Source of the DNA: CAIYYX01 sp035530135
Lineage (GTDB): Bacteria; Pseudomonadota; Gammaproteobacteria; Burkholderiales; Rhodocyclaceae
Assembly (NCBI GenBank): GCA_035530135.1
Contig: DATKVJ010000061.1
Location: 48,808-112,807 of the forward strand
DNA length: 64,000 nt
Direction: 5' to 3'
Part shown: piece by piece, positions 52,376 through 60,735 of the stretch
How positions within the stretch are numbered: the stretch's first letter is position 1
Layout: each line of letters begins with the position of its first letter
Made by a program: the position numbers and the translations under genes
Notes under the pieces: generated by a model
What the model was told of the DNA's origin: nothing
The model's database searches: none
Seen by the model: the letters and a program-made list of their open reading frames with translations, nothing else

Positions 52376-55071
52376 CGCGCCGGGCCTTGCGTCACCTGCG
52401 CCAGTCTGGGGGTGGAAATCCACTTGGCGTAAGCCGCCTGCACCTGCTTCGCCGTCAGCGCCAGATAGCGCCGCGCGGCGCGCGTCGGTTCGTCCAGGGG
52501 CAGACCCAGCACCGCCCGGGAGATCAGTCCGCCGGCGATGCTATCGACGCTCGCCTCCGCCAGCGACGCTTCACGCAGCATCAGCGTCTTGGCCCGCAGC
52601 AGTTCGTCGGCGGAGACCGGCGCGGTCTGCATCTGCTTGAGGTCGCGGGCCACGATCGCCCTGGCCTTGGCGACGTTGGCCGGATCGCTGGCGTAGTTCA
52701 CCAGGTACACCCCCCGGGTCTTGCCGACCTGGAAGCTCGAGTCGACGTAATAGACCAGGCCCTGCTCCTCGCGCAGATCCCGGTACAGCCAGGTGGCGTA
52801 GAAAGCCCCGCCGAGGACGTGGTTGCCCAGCTCGAGGGCGTAGTAATCCGGATTGAAGCGGTTGAGCGCTAGGGTCTCGGCCAGGGTCACCTGGTCCTGC
52901 ACCCGGCTGGCGTCGGGCACGACGGTCGCCGACGGCGCGTTGGGCGGCACCTCGGGCAAGCGGGTCTCGGGCTTGGGCCCGGCGGCCTTCCACGCCCCGA
53001 AGGCCCTCTCGATCTCCGCCTTGACCCGCGCCGGCGCCACGTCGCCGACCACCACGATGGTGGTGAGATCCGGGCGGAAGACTCGCCGGTAGTAGTTCCG
53101 GACGTCGGCCATGCTGAGCGCGGAGACGCTCGCAGGCGTGGTCTCGCGCAGGGTCGGATCCTGCTTCGGGAAGAGCGCGGCGCGCACCGCGCGACCGGTC
53201 AGATAGCCGGGGCTTTGCAACTGGCCGGCCGCTGCCGCCGCCACCTGTCCCCGGACGACCTTGAAGGCGGCTTCGGGCAGGGCCGGATGCAGCTCGTTGT
53301 CGGCCAGCAGCGCTATCCCCCGATGCAGATCGCCGCTCAGCACCTGCAGGGAAAAATCGGTGCCGGCGGATTCGTCCGCGGCGATCGCGTCCAGCGCCGC
53401 CTGAAAGGCCACGCGGTCGAGGCTCCGGCTGCCGTAGGAAAAGAGCTGGCCCAGCACGTCATCGACCCCTTCCTTGCCCTCGGGCTGTTCCAGCTCCGGC
53501 CGGTTGTCGATGTGCCCGTAGATGCTGACCGTCTTGCTGATCGACTCGGGCTGCACGATCAGCTTGAGCCCGTTGGGCAGCACGGTGACGACCGGGTGCA
53601 CGGTCGAGGCGGGAACCGCGAGCCGGGTGAGATCGCGCTTCGCCCACGCCGGCAGCCCCACGGCCTCGACCCGTTTGGGGGCGAACGACTCCTTGCCGCC
53701 GAAGCCCCTGGCGGCGACGGCCTTGCCGGAGGCCCGCGGCGTCAGGACGGCGGTGATCGCGTGAGCGAAATCGAGATAGCGCCTGGCGACGCGGTTCACG
53801 TCGGCCACCGTCACCGCCTGGATCGCCCGGAGGTCGTCGTCGGGCGACGCCCGTCCCTCCACGGCGACCGCCTGGGACCAGGCGGAGGCCAGCCCGGAAA
53901 CCGAATTCTTCTGGAACTCGGCTCCCGCCAGCTCGCGCCGCTTGGCGGCGGTCACCAGGTCGGCGGGGACGCCGGATTTCAGATAGTTTTCGAGGATGCG
54001 CCGCATATCTGCCAGCAGCGCCTTGGCGTCGCCGCCCTTGGGAAAGGCGCCGGCGGCGAAGCCCAGGCCCGACCGACGGAAGGTGCTCAGGGAGAAGCTG
54101 GCGGACAGCGCCTTGCCCTGGGGCACCAGGCCGTAGAGCTCGCCCCGCGGGCTGGAGAGCACGTCGGAGAGCACCGCCGCGGCGGCATAATCGCTGCTGT
54201 CGTAACCGGGCATGCGGAAGGAAATCACCGCCGTGCCGTCGGGCTGATCGGTGTCCAGAGCCAGCGTTTGCGCCTCGACCGGCTGCAGGTGGATGGCCGG
54301 GCGCTGCCCCAGCGGTCGGGCGGCGATGCCGCCGAACAGCGCCTTGACCTTGGCCAGCGCCTGCTTGGGCCGGACGTCGCCGACGATGATCAGGAGCGCA
54401 TTGTTCGGCGCGTACCACTGGTTGTGGAATTGCTTCAGCATCGCGCCCGTGGTCTTGTCGAAGGAGGCGCGGGTGCCCAGCGCGTCGTGGGCGTAGGGCG
54501 TGCCCTTGAACATCGCCGCCAGGAGCCTGGAATAGAACACGTAGTCCGGGCTGGAGAGATCCTGGGCGACCTCCTGCTCGATGGCGCCGCGCTCCTTCTG
54601 CCACAAGGCGTCGCTGTCTTCCACCCCGGCCATGCGGATCGCCTCGACGCGCAGGGCCAGATCCAGGTCATGGCTCGGCGCGGTGAAAAAGTACTGGGTG
54701 ACCGACTGCTGGGTGTCGGCGTCGAAGGCGCCACCCATTTCCGCGCTGATCGCCGCCAGCTGGCCCGCGGATAGCCCCGGGCTGCCGCGGAACATCATGT
54801 GCTCCTGGGCGTGGGCCATGCCGGGGAAACCGTCGGGCGCCTCGTCCGACCCGGCCAGATAGTTGACCTGGGTGGTGACCACCGGCGCCAGGGTATTCTT
54901 CACGATGATGACCCGCAGGCCGTTGCTCAGGGTGGCGCGCAGCACCTTGCCGCCGCCCGCCGGCGCCGCCGCTGCGGCGCCCCCGCCCCAGGCCAGAAAC
55001 GCGGCCGCAAATGCGGCGATGGTGAAATTGCGCAGGGGCTTGCGGCGGCGGGGCTGGTCTGCCTGGTTCAT
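52372..55071 (-). CDS. M16 family zinc peptidase, exported, two-repeat form
   Basis: An 899-residue peptidase with an N-terminal signal or anchor (residues about 12-36). The first M16 half carries the inverted zinc motif HAQEH (His87, Glu90, His91) and the distal Glu region (ERGAIEQEVAQ near 165). The second half (about 465-880) has the M16 fold without a zinc motif, as usual. It resembles pitrilysin-like periplasmic proteases. The start at 55071 gives the signal peptide; an upstream frame extension of 19 codons does not. It is translationally coupled to the MFS gene. Confidence 0.88.
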   Translation of the reverse strand: MNQADQPRRRKPLRNFTIAAFAAAFLAWGGGAAAAAPAGGGKVLRATLSNGLRVIIVKNTLAPVVTTQVNYLAGSDEAPDGFPGMAHAQEHMMFRGSPGLSAGQLAAISAEMGGAFDADTQQSVTQYFFTAPSHDLDLALRVEAIRMAGVEDSDALWQKERGAIEQEVAQDLSSPDYVFYSRLLAAMFKGTPYAHDALGTRASFDKTTGAMLKQFHNQWYAPNNALLIIVGDVRPKQALAKVKALFGGIAARPLGQRPAIHLQPVEAQTLALDTDQPDGTAVISFRMPGYDSSDYAAAAVLSDVLSSPRGELYGLVPQGKALSASFSLSTFRRSGLGFAAGAFPKGGDAKALLADMRRILENYLKSGVPADLVTAAKRRELAGAEFQKNSVSGLASAWSQAVAVEGRASPDDDLRAIQAVTVADVNRVARRYLDFAHAITAVLTPRASGKAVAARGFGGKESFAPKRVEAVGLPAWAKRDLTRLAVPASTVHPVVTVLPNGLKLIVQPESISKTVSIYGHIDNRPELEQPEGKEGVDDVLGQLFSYGSRSLDRVAFQAALDAIAADESAGTDFSLQVLSGDLHRGIALLADNELHPALPEAAFKVVRGQVAAAAAGQLQSPGYLTGRAVRAALFPKQDPTLRETTPASVSALSMADVRNYYRRVFRPDLTTIVVVGDVAPARVKAEIERAFGAWKAAGPKPETRLPEVPPNAPSATVVPDASRVQDQVTLAETLALNRFNPDYYALELGNHVLGGAFYATWLYRDLREEQGLVYYVDSSFQVGKTRGVYLVNYASDPANVAKARAIVARDLKQMQTAPVSADELLRAKTLMLREASLAEASVDSIAGGLISRAVLGLPLDEPTRAARRYLALTAKQVQAAYAKWISTPRLAQVTQGPAR

Positions 55072-55162
55072 GGGGCACTCGTCTGAGGGGCTCGGACCGA
55101 AGGGTTCGGATCCGCGATCAGCCGCCATTCTGCCCCACCAGGCCGGATCGGTGGACGGAAGC

Positions 55163-55936
55163 TCAGTCTCCCGCCGCCAGCCTTTGGCCGACGCCGGCGC
55201 AGCGCGCGTGTTCCTCGAATCGGTCGACCAGCTCGGTCACGCCGGCGCCGCCGGTCGCGACGGTGAGCAGCACCGGCACCCGCCAGCCGGAGGCCGCCGG
55301 ACGGCGCGGCATCTGTTGCAGGTCCGAGCGGGTGCGCTGCGCCAGCGGCGAGTCACCCTTGTTCACCACCAGAATGTCGGCGATTTCGAGGATGCCGGCC
55401 TTGATCGCCTGCACCTCGTCGCCCAGGCCGGGCGCGCAGACGACGATGCGGGTGTCGGCGTGGCGCCTGATCTCCACCTCGGACTGGCCGGTGCCGACGG
55501 TCTCGACGATCACCGTGTCGAAGCCGGCGGCGTCGAACAAGTCGATGATCTTGCCGGCGCTGCGCGACAGTCCGCCCAGATGGCCGCGGGCCGCGACGGA
55601 CCGGATGAAGACGGCGTCGCTGTCGTCGTGGTCGACCATGCGCACCCGGTCGCCGAGTATCGAGCCGCCGCTGATCGGGCTGGAGGGGTCGACCGCCAGC
55701 ACCGCGATGCGCTGCCCGCGCCGCAGCAGTTCCACCAGCAGCGCGTTGATCAGCGACGACTTGCCCACCCCCGGCGCGCCGGTGATGCCGACGATATGGG
55801 CGCGGCCGCAATGCGGCAGCAGGCCGGCGTGGAGCTGTTCGGCGCCGGGCCGGTCGTTCTCGATCAGGCTGATGGCGCGCGCCAGCGATGGGCGGTGGTG
55901 CCGCAGGACGGCGGCGGGATCGATGGGAGTTGGCAC
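55163..55936 (-). CDS. meaB: MeaB-type GTPase, chaperone of B12-dependent mutases
   Basis: A 257-residue G3E GTPase with Walker A GAPGVGKSS (53-61), the MeaB block DPSSPISGGSILGDRVRM, IVETVGTGQSE and the guanine motif NKGD. MeaB loads and protects acyl-CoA mutases. It is about 60-70 residues shorter than usual and lacks the C-terminal dimerisation arm. It lies 19 kb from the mutase genes, but its promoter region contains the same 21-bp operator that heads the iaa operon, so it probably serves that mutase. Confidence 0.88.
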   Translation of the reverse strand: MPTPIDPAAVLRHHRPSLARAISLIENDRPGAEQLHAGLLPHCGRAHIVGITGAPGVGKSSLINALLVELLRRGQRIAVLAVDPSSPISGGSILGDRVRMVDHDDSDAVFIRSVAARGHLGGLSRSAGKIIDLFDAAGFDTVIVETVGTGQSEVEIRRHADTRIVVCAPGLGDEVQAIKAGILEIADILVVNKGDSPLAQRTRSDLQQMPRRPAASGWRVPVLLTVATGGAGVTELVDRFEEHARCAGVGQRLAAGD

Positions 55937-55986
55937 GGGTGTGCGATCTTTCGTTGCGGTAGCGTATGGAGGCGGGCAATGCGCTT

Positions 55987-56007
55987 AGAGTATACTGCAT
56001 ACATTCG
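55987..56007. promoter_or_regulatory. GntR-type operator, identical to 25143-25163 (inverted)
   Basis: AGAGTATACTGCATACATTC plus one more base is the exact reverse complement of 25143-25163. It is centred between meaB (51 bp) and the opine-dehydrogenase-like gene (61 bp), so it can control both. Confidence 0.75.
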
Positions 56008-56067
56008 TCGGGCGGCGCCCGAGCGCTGCCCGACGATGCCCTTCAATCATTATCCGGTGCATGTGCG

Positions 56068-57141
56068 ATGAAGATCGCTGTTCTCGGCGGGGGCCACGGC
56101 TGCTATGCCGCCGCCGCCGATCTGTCGGAAGCGGGTCACGAGGTGCGGCTGTGGCGCCGCGACGCCGCCCTACTGCAGCCGGTGATCGACGCCGGTGCCA
56201 TCGTGCTCAAGGACGCCGACGGCGCGCGCGAGGTGGGCGTGGCGCTGGCCACCGCCGACATCGGACCGGCGCTGCTGGGCGCGCAGTTGATCCTGATCCC
56301 GAGTCCCGCCGTGGCTCAGGCCGACATCGCGCGCGCGATGGCGCCGCACCTGGCGGACGGTCAGGTGGTGTTCCTCTCTCCAGGCAGCTTCGGCAGCTAC
56401 GTGATGGCGCGTCGGGTGCGCGAGCTCGGCAACGCCGCCGAGGCGCTGTGGGCCGAGACCGGCACGCTGCCCTACCTCGCGCGCAAGCACGGCGAGCGCG
56501 AGGTCAACGTCACCATCCGGGCCGTGCGCCTGCCCACCGGCGTCTATCCGGCGCGCCACGAAGCGCGGGCGATAGACGTGATCCGCGAGGCCTATCCGAG
56601 CGCGCACGGCTGCGGCGACGCGCTCTCGGGCGCGCTGATGAACGCCGGCCCGATCATCCATCCGCCGCTGATGGTGATGAACGCCGCGCCGCTGCAGCAC
56701 TTCGAGCGCTGGGACATCCACAACGAAGGCACGCAGCCCTCGGTGCGCGCGGTCACCGACCGGCTCGACCAGGAGCGCATCGCGCTGCGCGAGGCCTTGG
56801 GCTACGGCGCGCCCCACTATCCGCTGGCCGACCACTACCACAACGATCGCTGGATGTACGGCGACGCGCACCGGCAGCTCGTCAAGTCGGGCGACTGGCG
56901 CGAGCACATCGACCTCGCCACGCACCGCTACATCGCCGAGGACACCGAGCTCGGCTTGGCCTTTCTCGCCTCGGTGGCGCGCTGGCGCGGCGTCGAGGCG
57001 CCGATCGCCCTCGGCCTGCTGGCGATCGTCGGCGCCATCCTCGGGCGCGACCTGCGCGCTGGTCCGCGCACGCTCGAAGCGCTGGGCCTCGCGGATCTCA
57101 CTCGCGACGCGCTGCGCCAGCGCCTGCACGACGGAGCCTAG
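56068..57141 (+). CDS. NAD/NADP octopine/nopaline dehydrogenase family protein
   Basis: A 357-residue oxidoreductase. The N-terminal Rossmann domain has KIAVLGGGHGCYAAAADL (residues 2-19). The C-terminal helical domain carries the family His/Asp region (NAGPIIHPPLMVMNA; HYHNDRWMYGDAH). Members link an amino group to a keto acid by reductive condensation, or reverse this, and others reduce keto acids. It is first in a three-gene operon (3 bp and 19 bp spacings) behind the shared operator. An amine or keto intermediate of aminobenzoyl-CoA breakdown is a reasonable substrate guess. Confidence 0.8.
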   Translation: MKIAVLGGGHGCYAAAADLSEAGHEVRLWRRDAALLQPVIDAGAIVLKDADGAREVGVALATADIGPALLGAQLILIPSPAVAQADIARAMAPHLADGQVVFLSPGSFGSYVMARRVRELGNAAEALWAETGTLPYLARKHGEREVNVTIRAVRLPTGVYPARHEARAIDVIREAYPSAHGCGDALSGALMNAGPIIHPPLMVMNAAPLQHFERWDIHNEGTQPSVRAVTDRLDQERIALREALGYGAPHYPLADHYHNDRWMYGDAHRQLVKSGDWREHIDLATHRYIAEDTELGLAFLASVARWRGVEAPIALGLLAIVGAILGRDLRAGPRTLEALGLADLTRDALRQRLHDGA

Positions 57142-57144
57142 CGC

Positions 57145-58131
57145 GTGGCCCGCTTCGTCGCCGTGGGGGCCGGCCGGATGGGACGCGGCATCGCCATCGC
57201 CTGCGCCTACGCCGGCCACCGCATCGCGCTGGTCGACCTGCGCCGGCGCAGCCCGCAAGACTGGCAGAGGCTGTGCGCCGAGGCGGACGGCGAGATCCGC
57301 GCCAGCCTCGATGCGCTGGCGCAACTGGGCGCGCTCGCGCCGGACCAGGTCGGGACCATCGCGGCGCGGGTCGAACTGGTCGCCGCCGAGGAAGCGCCGG
57401 CCGCGTTGGGGCGCGCCGAGCTGCTGTTCGAGGCGGTGCCCGAGACGATGGCGGCCAAGCGCGAGGCCTTCGCGCAGATCAACCGCGATTGCCGCGACGA
57501 CGCCATCCTGACCTCGACCACCAGCAGCATCCTGGTGACGCAGCTGGCCGAGCTGGTGCGCCGCCCCGAGCGCTTCCTGAACATGCACTGGCTCAATCCG
57601 GCCTATCTGATTCCGGTGGTCGAAATGAGCACCCACGCCGGCACCGATGCCGCGGCGGTGGCGAGGACGCGGCAGATGATGGAGGCGATCGGCAAGCTGC
57701 CGGTGCTGTGCGGCGCCACGCCGGGCTACATCGTGCCGCGGCTGCAGGCGCTGATCATGAACGAGGCGGCGCGGATGATCGAGGAGGGCGCGGCCAGCGC
57801 CGAGGAGATCGACAAGGCCACCCGCTTCGGGCTCGGCCTGCGCTTCGCGGCGCTGGGCGTGGTGGAGTTCATCGACTTCGGCGGCGTCGACATCCTGCAC
57901 CACGCCAGCCGCGAGATGGCGGCGTCGATCGACGCCGGCCGCTACGCCGCGCCGGCGTCTATCGGCCGCATGGTCGAGCAGGGCCGTCTGGGCGTGAAAA
58001 GCGGCGGCGGCTTCTACGACTACGAGCGCCGGGACGTGGCGGCGTACCGGCGCGACGCGCTCGCGCGCACCCTCGGCGCGCTGCGCCACGCCGGCCTGTG
58101 GCGGCCGCCGGCGGACGCCACCCTGCCCTGA
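57145..58131 (+). CDS. 3-Hydroxyacyl-CoA dehydrogenase, single domain
   Basis: A 328-residue NAD-dependent dehydrogenase starting at GTG 57145, 3 bp after the previous stop. The Rossmann motif is VAVGAGRMGRG (5-15). The catalytic region NMHWLNPAYLIPVVEM (near 151) holds the His and Asn of the HAD family. The C-terminal domain has GFGLRFAALGVVEFIDFGG-type wording and GVKSGGGFYDY. It resembles 3-hydroxybutyryl-CoA dehydrogenases used in ring-cleavage pathways. It is a second such enzyme besides the fusion at 41779, so it likely acts on a different intermediate. Confidence 0.85.
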   Translation: MARFVAVGAGRMGRGIAIACAYAGHRIALVDLRRRSPQDWQRLCAEADGEIRASLDALAQLGALAPDQVGTIAARVELVAAEEAPAALGRAELLFEAVPETMAAKREAFAQINRDCRDDAILTSTTSSILVTQLAELVRRPERFLNMHWLNPAYLIPVVEMSTHAGTDAAAVARTRQMMEAIGKLPVLCGATPGYIVPRLQALIMNEAARMIEEGAASAEEIDKATRFGLGLRFAALGVVEFIDFGGVDILHHASREMAASIDAGRYAAPASIGRMVEQGRLGVKSGGGFYDYERRDVAAYRRDALARTLGALRHAGLWRPPADATLP

Positions 58132-58150
58132 GTCCCCGGGTACCCGACGC

Positions 58151-58951
58151 ATGCCCGCGATCCGCCGCGCCTTCGCCGACCTGTCGATCGGGCAGCTGCA
58201 CTACGCGAGCTGCGGCGACGCGAGCGCGCCCGCCGTGCTGCTGCTGCACCAGACGCCGCGCAGCTGGGCCGAGTACCGCGAGGTGCTGCCGCTCATTGGC
58301 CGGACCCACCGCGCCATCGCCATGGACACGCCGGGCTTCGGAGACTCCGCGCCCTTGCCCGGGCCCGCGAGCATCGAGGCCTGGGCCGCGGTGGCGGTCG
58401 AACTGCTCGACGCGCTGGCGATTACCCGGGTCCACGCGGTCGGGCACCACACCGGCGGCGTGATCGCGCTGGCGCTCGCGGCCGCCTACCCGGCGCGGGT
58501 CGCGTCGCTGGTGCTGTCGTCCACGCCCTACACCGGAGATGCCTTCCGCCGCGCGCGGCGCGAGCAACCGCCGATCGACGCGATTGAGCCTCGCGCCGAC
58601 GGCGGCCACCTGGCGGCGCTGTGGCAGCGCCGATCGGCCTTCTATCCGCCGGGGCGTCCGGAACTGCTCGAGGCCTTCGTGCGCGACGCGCTCAAGGTGT
58701 CGGGCGAACTCGAAGCCGGACACCGCGCCGTCGCCTCGTACCGGATGGAGGACGCGATCGGCGGCGTCAGCCAGCCGACGCTGCTGATCCGCGCCGGCAA
58801 TGACCCCTTCGCCTCGCCGCACACGTCCGAACTGCGGGAGCACCTGCCCCAGGCGAAGGTGGTCGAGATCGAAGGCGGCATGGTGCCGCTGCCCGATCAG
58901 CTGCCGCGAGCCTTCGCCAGTGCCGTGCTGGACTTCCTCGGGGCTCGGTGA
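58151..58951 (+). CDS. Alpha/beta-hydrolase fold protein with degenerate catalytic triad
   Basis: A 266-residue alpha/beta-hydrolase (VLLLHQTPRSWAEYREVLP; MDTPGFGDSAPLP). The nucleophile elbow, normally GxSxG, reads GHHTG (98-102), with His100 in the Ser position. The terminal catalytic His region reads EGGMVPLPDQ with Met244 instead of His. The acid Asp (RAGNDPF) is kept. It therefore cannot work as a standard serine hydrolase; Thr101 or a non-hydrolytic mechanism is possible. It is the last gene of the operator-linked trio and converges on the PHP gene with 4 bp between. Confidence 0.82.
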   Translation: MPAIRRAFADLSIGQLHYASCGDASAPAVLLLHQTPRSWAEYREVLPLIGRTHRAIAMDTPGFGDSAPLPGPASIEAWAAVAVELLDALAITRVHAVGHHTGGVIALALAAAYPARVASLVLSSTPYTGDAFRRARREQPPIDAIEPRADGGHLAALWQRRSAFYPPGRPELLEAFVRDALKVSGELEAGHRAVASYRMEDAIGGVSQPTLLIRAGNDPFASPHTSELREHLPQAKVVEIEGGMVPLPDQLPRAFASAVLDFLGAR

Positions 58952-58955
58952 CCGG

Positions 58956-59585
58956 TCAGGCGCCGCGGTAGCCGGGGAAATAGCCGGCGCGGCAGCCGCC
59001 GGCGCGCACCGCGGCGATGAAGTCCGCCATGTCGGCGATGGGCTGCAGGAATTCGGTGGCGCAGCGCCCGACCGCGGCGACCTTGTGGCAGTCGCTGCCG
59101 CCCAGGCCGGGCAGCGTCATGTGCCGGGCCGCGGTGAGCGCCAGCTCGTTGTCGGCGTCCGAGTTGCCGCCGTTGTGGGTCTCCACGGCGGCGATGCCGG
59201 ACAGTTCGAGCAGGCCGTCGAGCAGGCTGCAGGCGCCGATTTCCCGGAACGGGTGGGCGGGCACGCAGATGCCGCCCAGATCGAGGATGCGCTCGATCAC
59301 CTCGGGCAGCGGCAGCCAGGTATCGCGGCCCCAGGTGTTCCAGGAATCGTCTTCGATGCCGTAGGCGAGCAGATGGCCGCGGTCGGTGGCGATCTCGACG
59401 CCGCGCAGGAGCAACAGGCCCTCGTCGCGGGCGATCGCCTCGATCGGCTCCGAAGCCTCGTAGGAATAGTGCTCGGTGATGACGACGCCGTCCAGGCCGA
59501 GCGTCCTGGCCCGCCGGATCAGGGCTAGCGGCTCAAGCCAGTTGTCGTAGGAGTGCTTGGTGTGACAGTGGCAATCGATCCACAT
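58956..59585 (-). CDS. PHP-domain metal-dependent hydrolase
   Basis: A 209-residue PHP-fold protein. Metal ligands are visible in DCHCHTKHS (His6, His8), ITEHYS, RGVEIAT, PAHPFRE, ETHNGG and GSDCHK. The set looks complete for a trinuclear phosphoesterase. It is the last gene of the benzoyl-CoA reductase operon, 9 bp after the acetyltransferase gene. The substrate is unknown. Confidence 0.82.
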   Translation of the reverse strand: MWIDCHCHTKHSYDNWLEPLALIRRARTLGLDGVVITEHYSYEASEPIEAIARDEGLLLLRGVEIATDRGHLLAYGIEDDSWNTWGRDTWLPLPEVIERILDLGGICVPAHPFREIGACSLLDGLLELSGIAAVETHNGGNSDADNELALTAARHMTLPGLGGSDCHKVAAVGRCATEFLQPIADMADFIAAVRAGGCRAGYFPGYRGA

Positions 59586-59594
59586 CGGCGGCCG

Positions 59595-60047
59595 TCACGG
59601 CAACTGCAGTTCCAGGTTGACGCGCTTCGAGGGCTGGAACTTGTGGCCGGCGAAGAAGCGCTCCAGTTTGAAGTCGTCCCAGTTCACCAGCGTATAGACC
59701 TTCCTCACGCCGACCGCCTTCATGTTGGTCAGGAACTGGTCCATCAGGTCGTTGGCGACGCCGTGCTTCTGGTGCTCGGGATGGACGCCGATGGTGTCGA
59801 TCGTGGCGCTGGTCTCGGGAATGCCGAACTCGCCGAAATAGACGTCGCCCATGATGAAGCCGACGATCCTCCCGTCCTGCTCGGCGACCAGCGAGGTGTT
59901 GATGTTGTGGGGGTTATTCACCACCGCCTCGATCTTGCGCTGGTAGTACTCGCGCCGCTCCTGCTTGGTCACCAGCCGGTCGATCGCGGCGACGGCGTCG
60001 AGATCCTCGCGCCGCATGACGCGCATGTTCGGTTCCTGTCGTGGCAT
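59595..60047 (-). CDS. GNAT-family N-acetyltransferase
   Basis: A 150-residue acyltransferase with the acetyl-CoA motif GVHPEHQKHGVANDLMDQ (near 91; Q-x-x-G/A form with H replacing the first R) and the beta-4 strand IVGFIMGDVYFGE before it. It lies 13 bp after the 94-aa gene within the benzoyl-CoA reductase operon. It could acylate a protein (Lys control of CoA ligases is common in aromatic degraders) or a small molecule; the sequence does not tell. Confidence 0.82.
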   Translation of the reverse strand: MPRQEPNMRVMRREDLDAVAAIDRLVTKQERREYYQRKIEAVVNNPHNINTSLVAEQDGRIVGFIMGDVYFGEFGIPETSATIDTIGVHPEHQKHGVANDLMDQFLTNMKAVGVRKVYTLVNWDDFKLERFFAGHKFQPSKRVNLELQLP

Positions 60048-60060
60048 CAGATGCTCCTTA

Positions 60061-60345
60061 TTAGAACAGTTCGTCGTCGAGCGGCGGCAAGCCGCCCTTG
60101 CGGAGGTACAGGTCGCCGGTCACCTGGCCGATCTCGGCGCCGGCGGTGAAGCAGGTGTTGCAGCCGTCGCCGCCGGTCTCGAGCGGATGTTCGATGACCC
60201 GAACCTCGTAGCCGAGCTGCCGGTAGTTCTCGGCGATCTCCGACAGGCGCGGCTCGCCGATGGTGGTCTGCTTGACCCAGCCCTGGGCCAGCAGTTCACC
60301 CTCGCGCCCGACGGCCAAGCGCTTCAGAGGGATGATCGCGGCCAT
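60061..60345 (-). CDS. Small 94-aa protein of the benzoyl-CoA reductase operon (CNTC motif)
   Basis: The start at 60345 lies 2 bp after the ferredoxin stop, so translation is coupled. The 94-residue protein (MAAIIPLKRLAVGREGELL...) has the central pattern LGYEVRVIEHPLETGGDGCN then TCFTAGAEIGQVTGDLYLRK. CxxC at 62-65 may bind metal or be redox active. I know no family function. Between ferredoxin and accessory genes, an electron-transfer or maturation role for the reductase is plausible. Confidence 0.7.
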   Translation of the reverse strand: MAAIIPLKRLAVGREGELLAQGWVKQTTIGEPRLSEIAENYRQLGYEVRVIEHPLETGGDGCNTCFTAGAEIGQVTGDLYLRKGGLPPLDDELF

Positions 60346-60347
60346 GC

Positions 60348-60632
60348 TCACCAGGAGTGGCGGATCGCGCCCGGCGTGCACGCGCCGCTGCAGGGCAGGC
60401 TGGTGTAGCCCCCGGCCGGCTTGCACGCCGTGCAGTCGTAGGCGAGCGTCCGCCGGAACTGCTGTTTCACCGCCGCGACCTCGTCGTCGTAGTCGTCGGT
60501 GATGATCTCGAACATGCCCTTCGGACAGGCGGTGAGGCAGGCGCGCTCCGCGTCGCAGGCGAGACACTTGTCGGTGTCGATGCTGATGTAGAACTCGCCC
60601 GAGCCGTCCTTGTAACCGTAGTTTGCGATCAT
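60348..60632 (-). CDS. bzdM: Two-cluster ferredoxin, electron donor of benzoyl-CoA reductase
   Basis: A 94-residue ferredoxin with two [4Fe-4S] sites. The first is CLACDAERACLTACP (Cys23, 26, 32, 36); the second is CTACKPAGGYTSLPCSGACTP, with an insertion between the ligands. It follows the reductase subunits in the order seen in Azoarcus (bzdNOPQM), where the ferredoxin gives the low-potential electrons for ring reduction. Confidence 0.88.
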   Translation of the reverse strand: MIANYGYKDGSGEFYISIDTDKCLACDAERACLTACPKGMFEIITDDYDDEVAAVKQQFRRTLAYDCTACKPAGGYTSLPCSGACTPGAIRHSW

Positions 60633-60735
60633 GCCGCCTCCGATAGGCCGCGCCCCGCAGGAAGTCCCCTGGTGGGACCCCGAGGAGGCGGCAAGTCAGT
60701 CAATGGAAGCCGCGTTAGCGGCTGAACGATAGACA

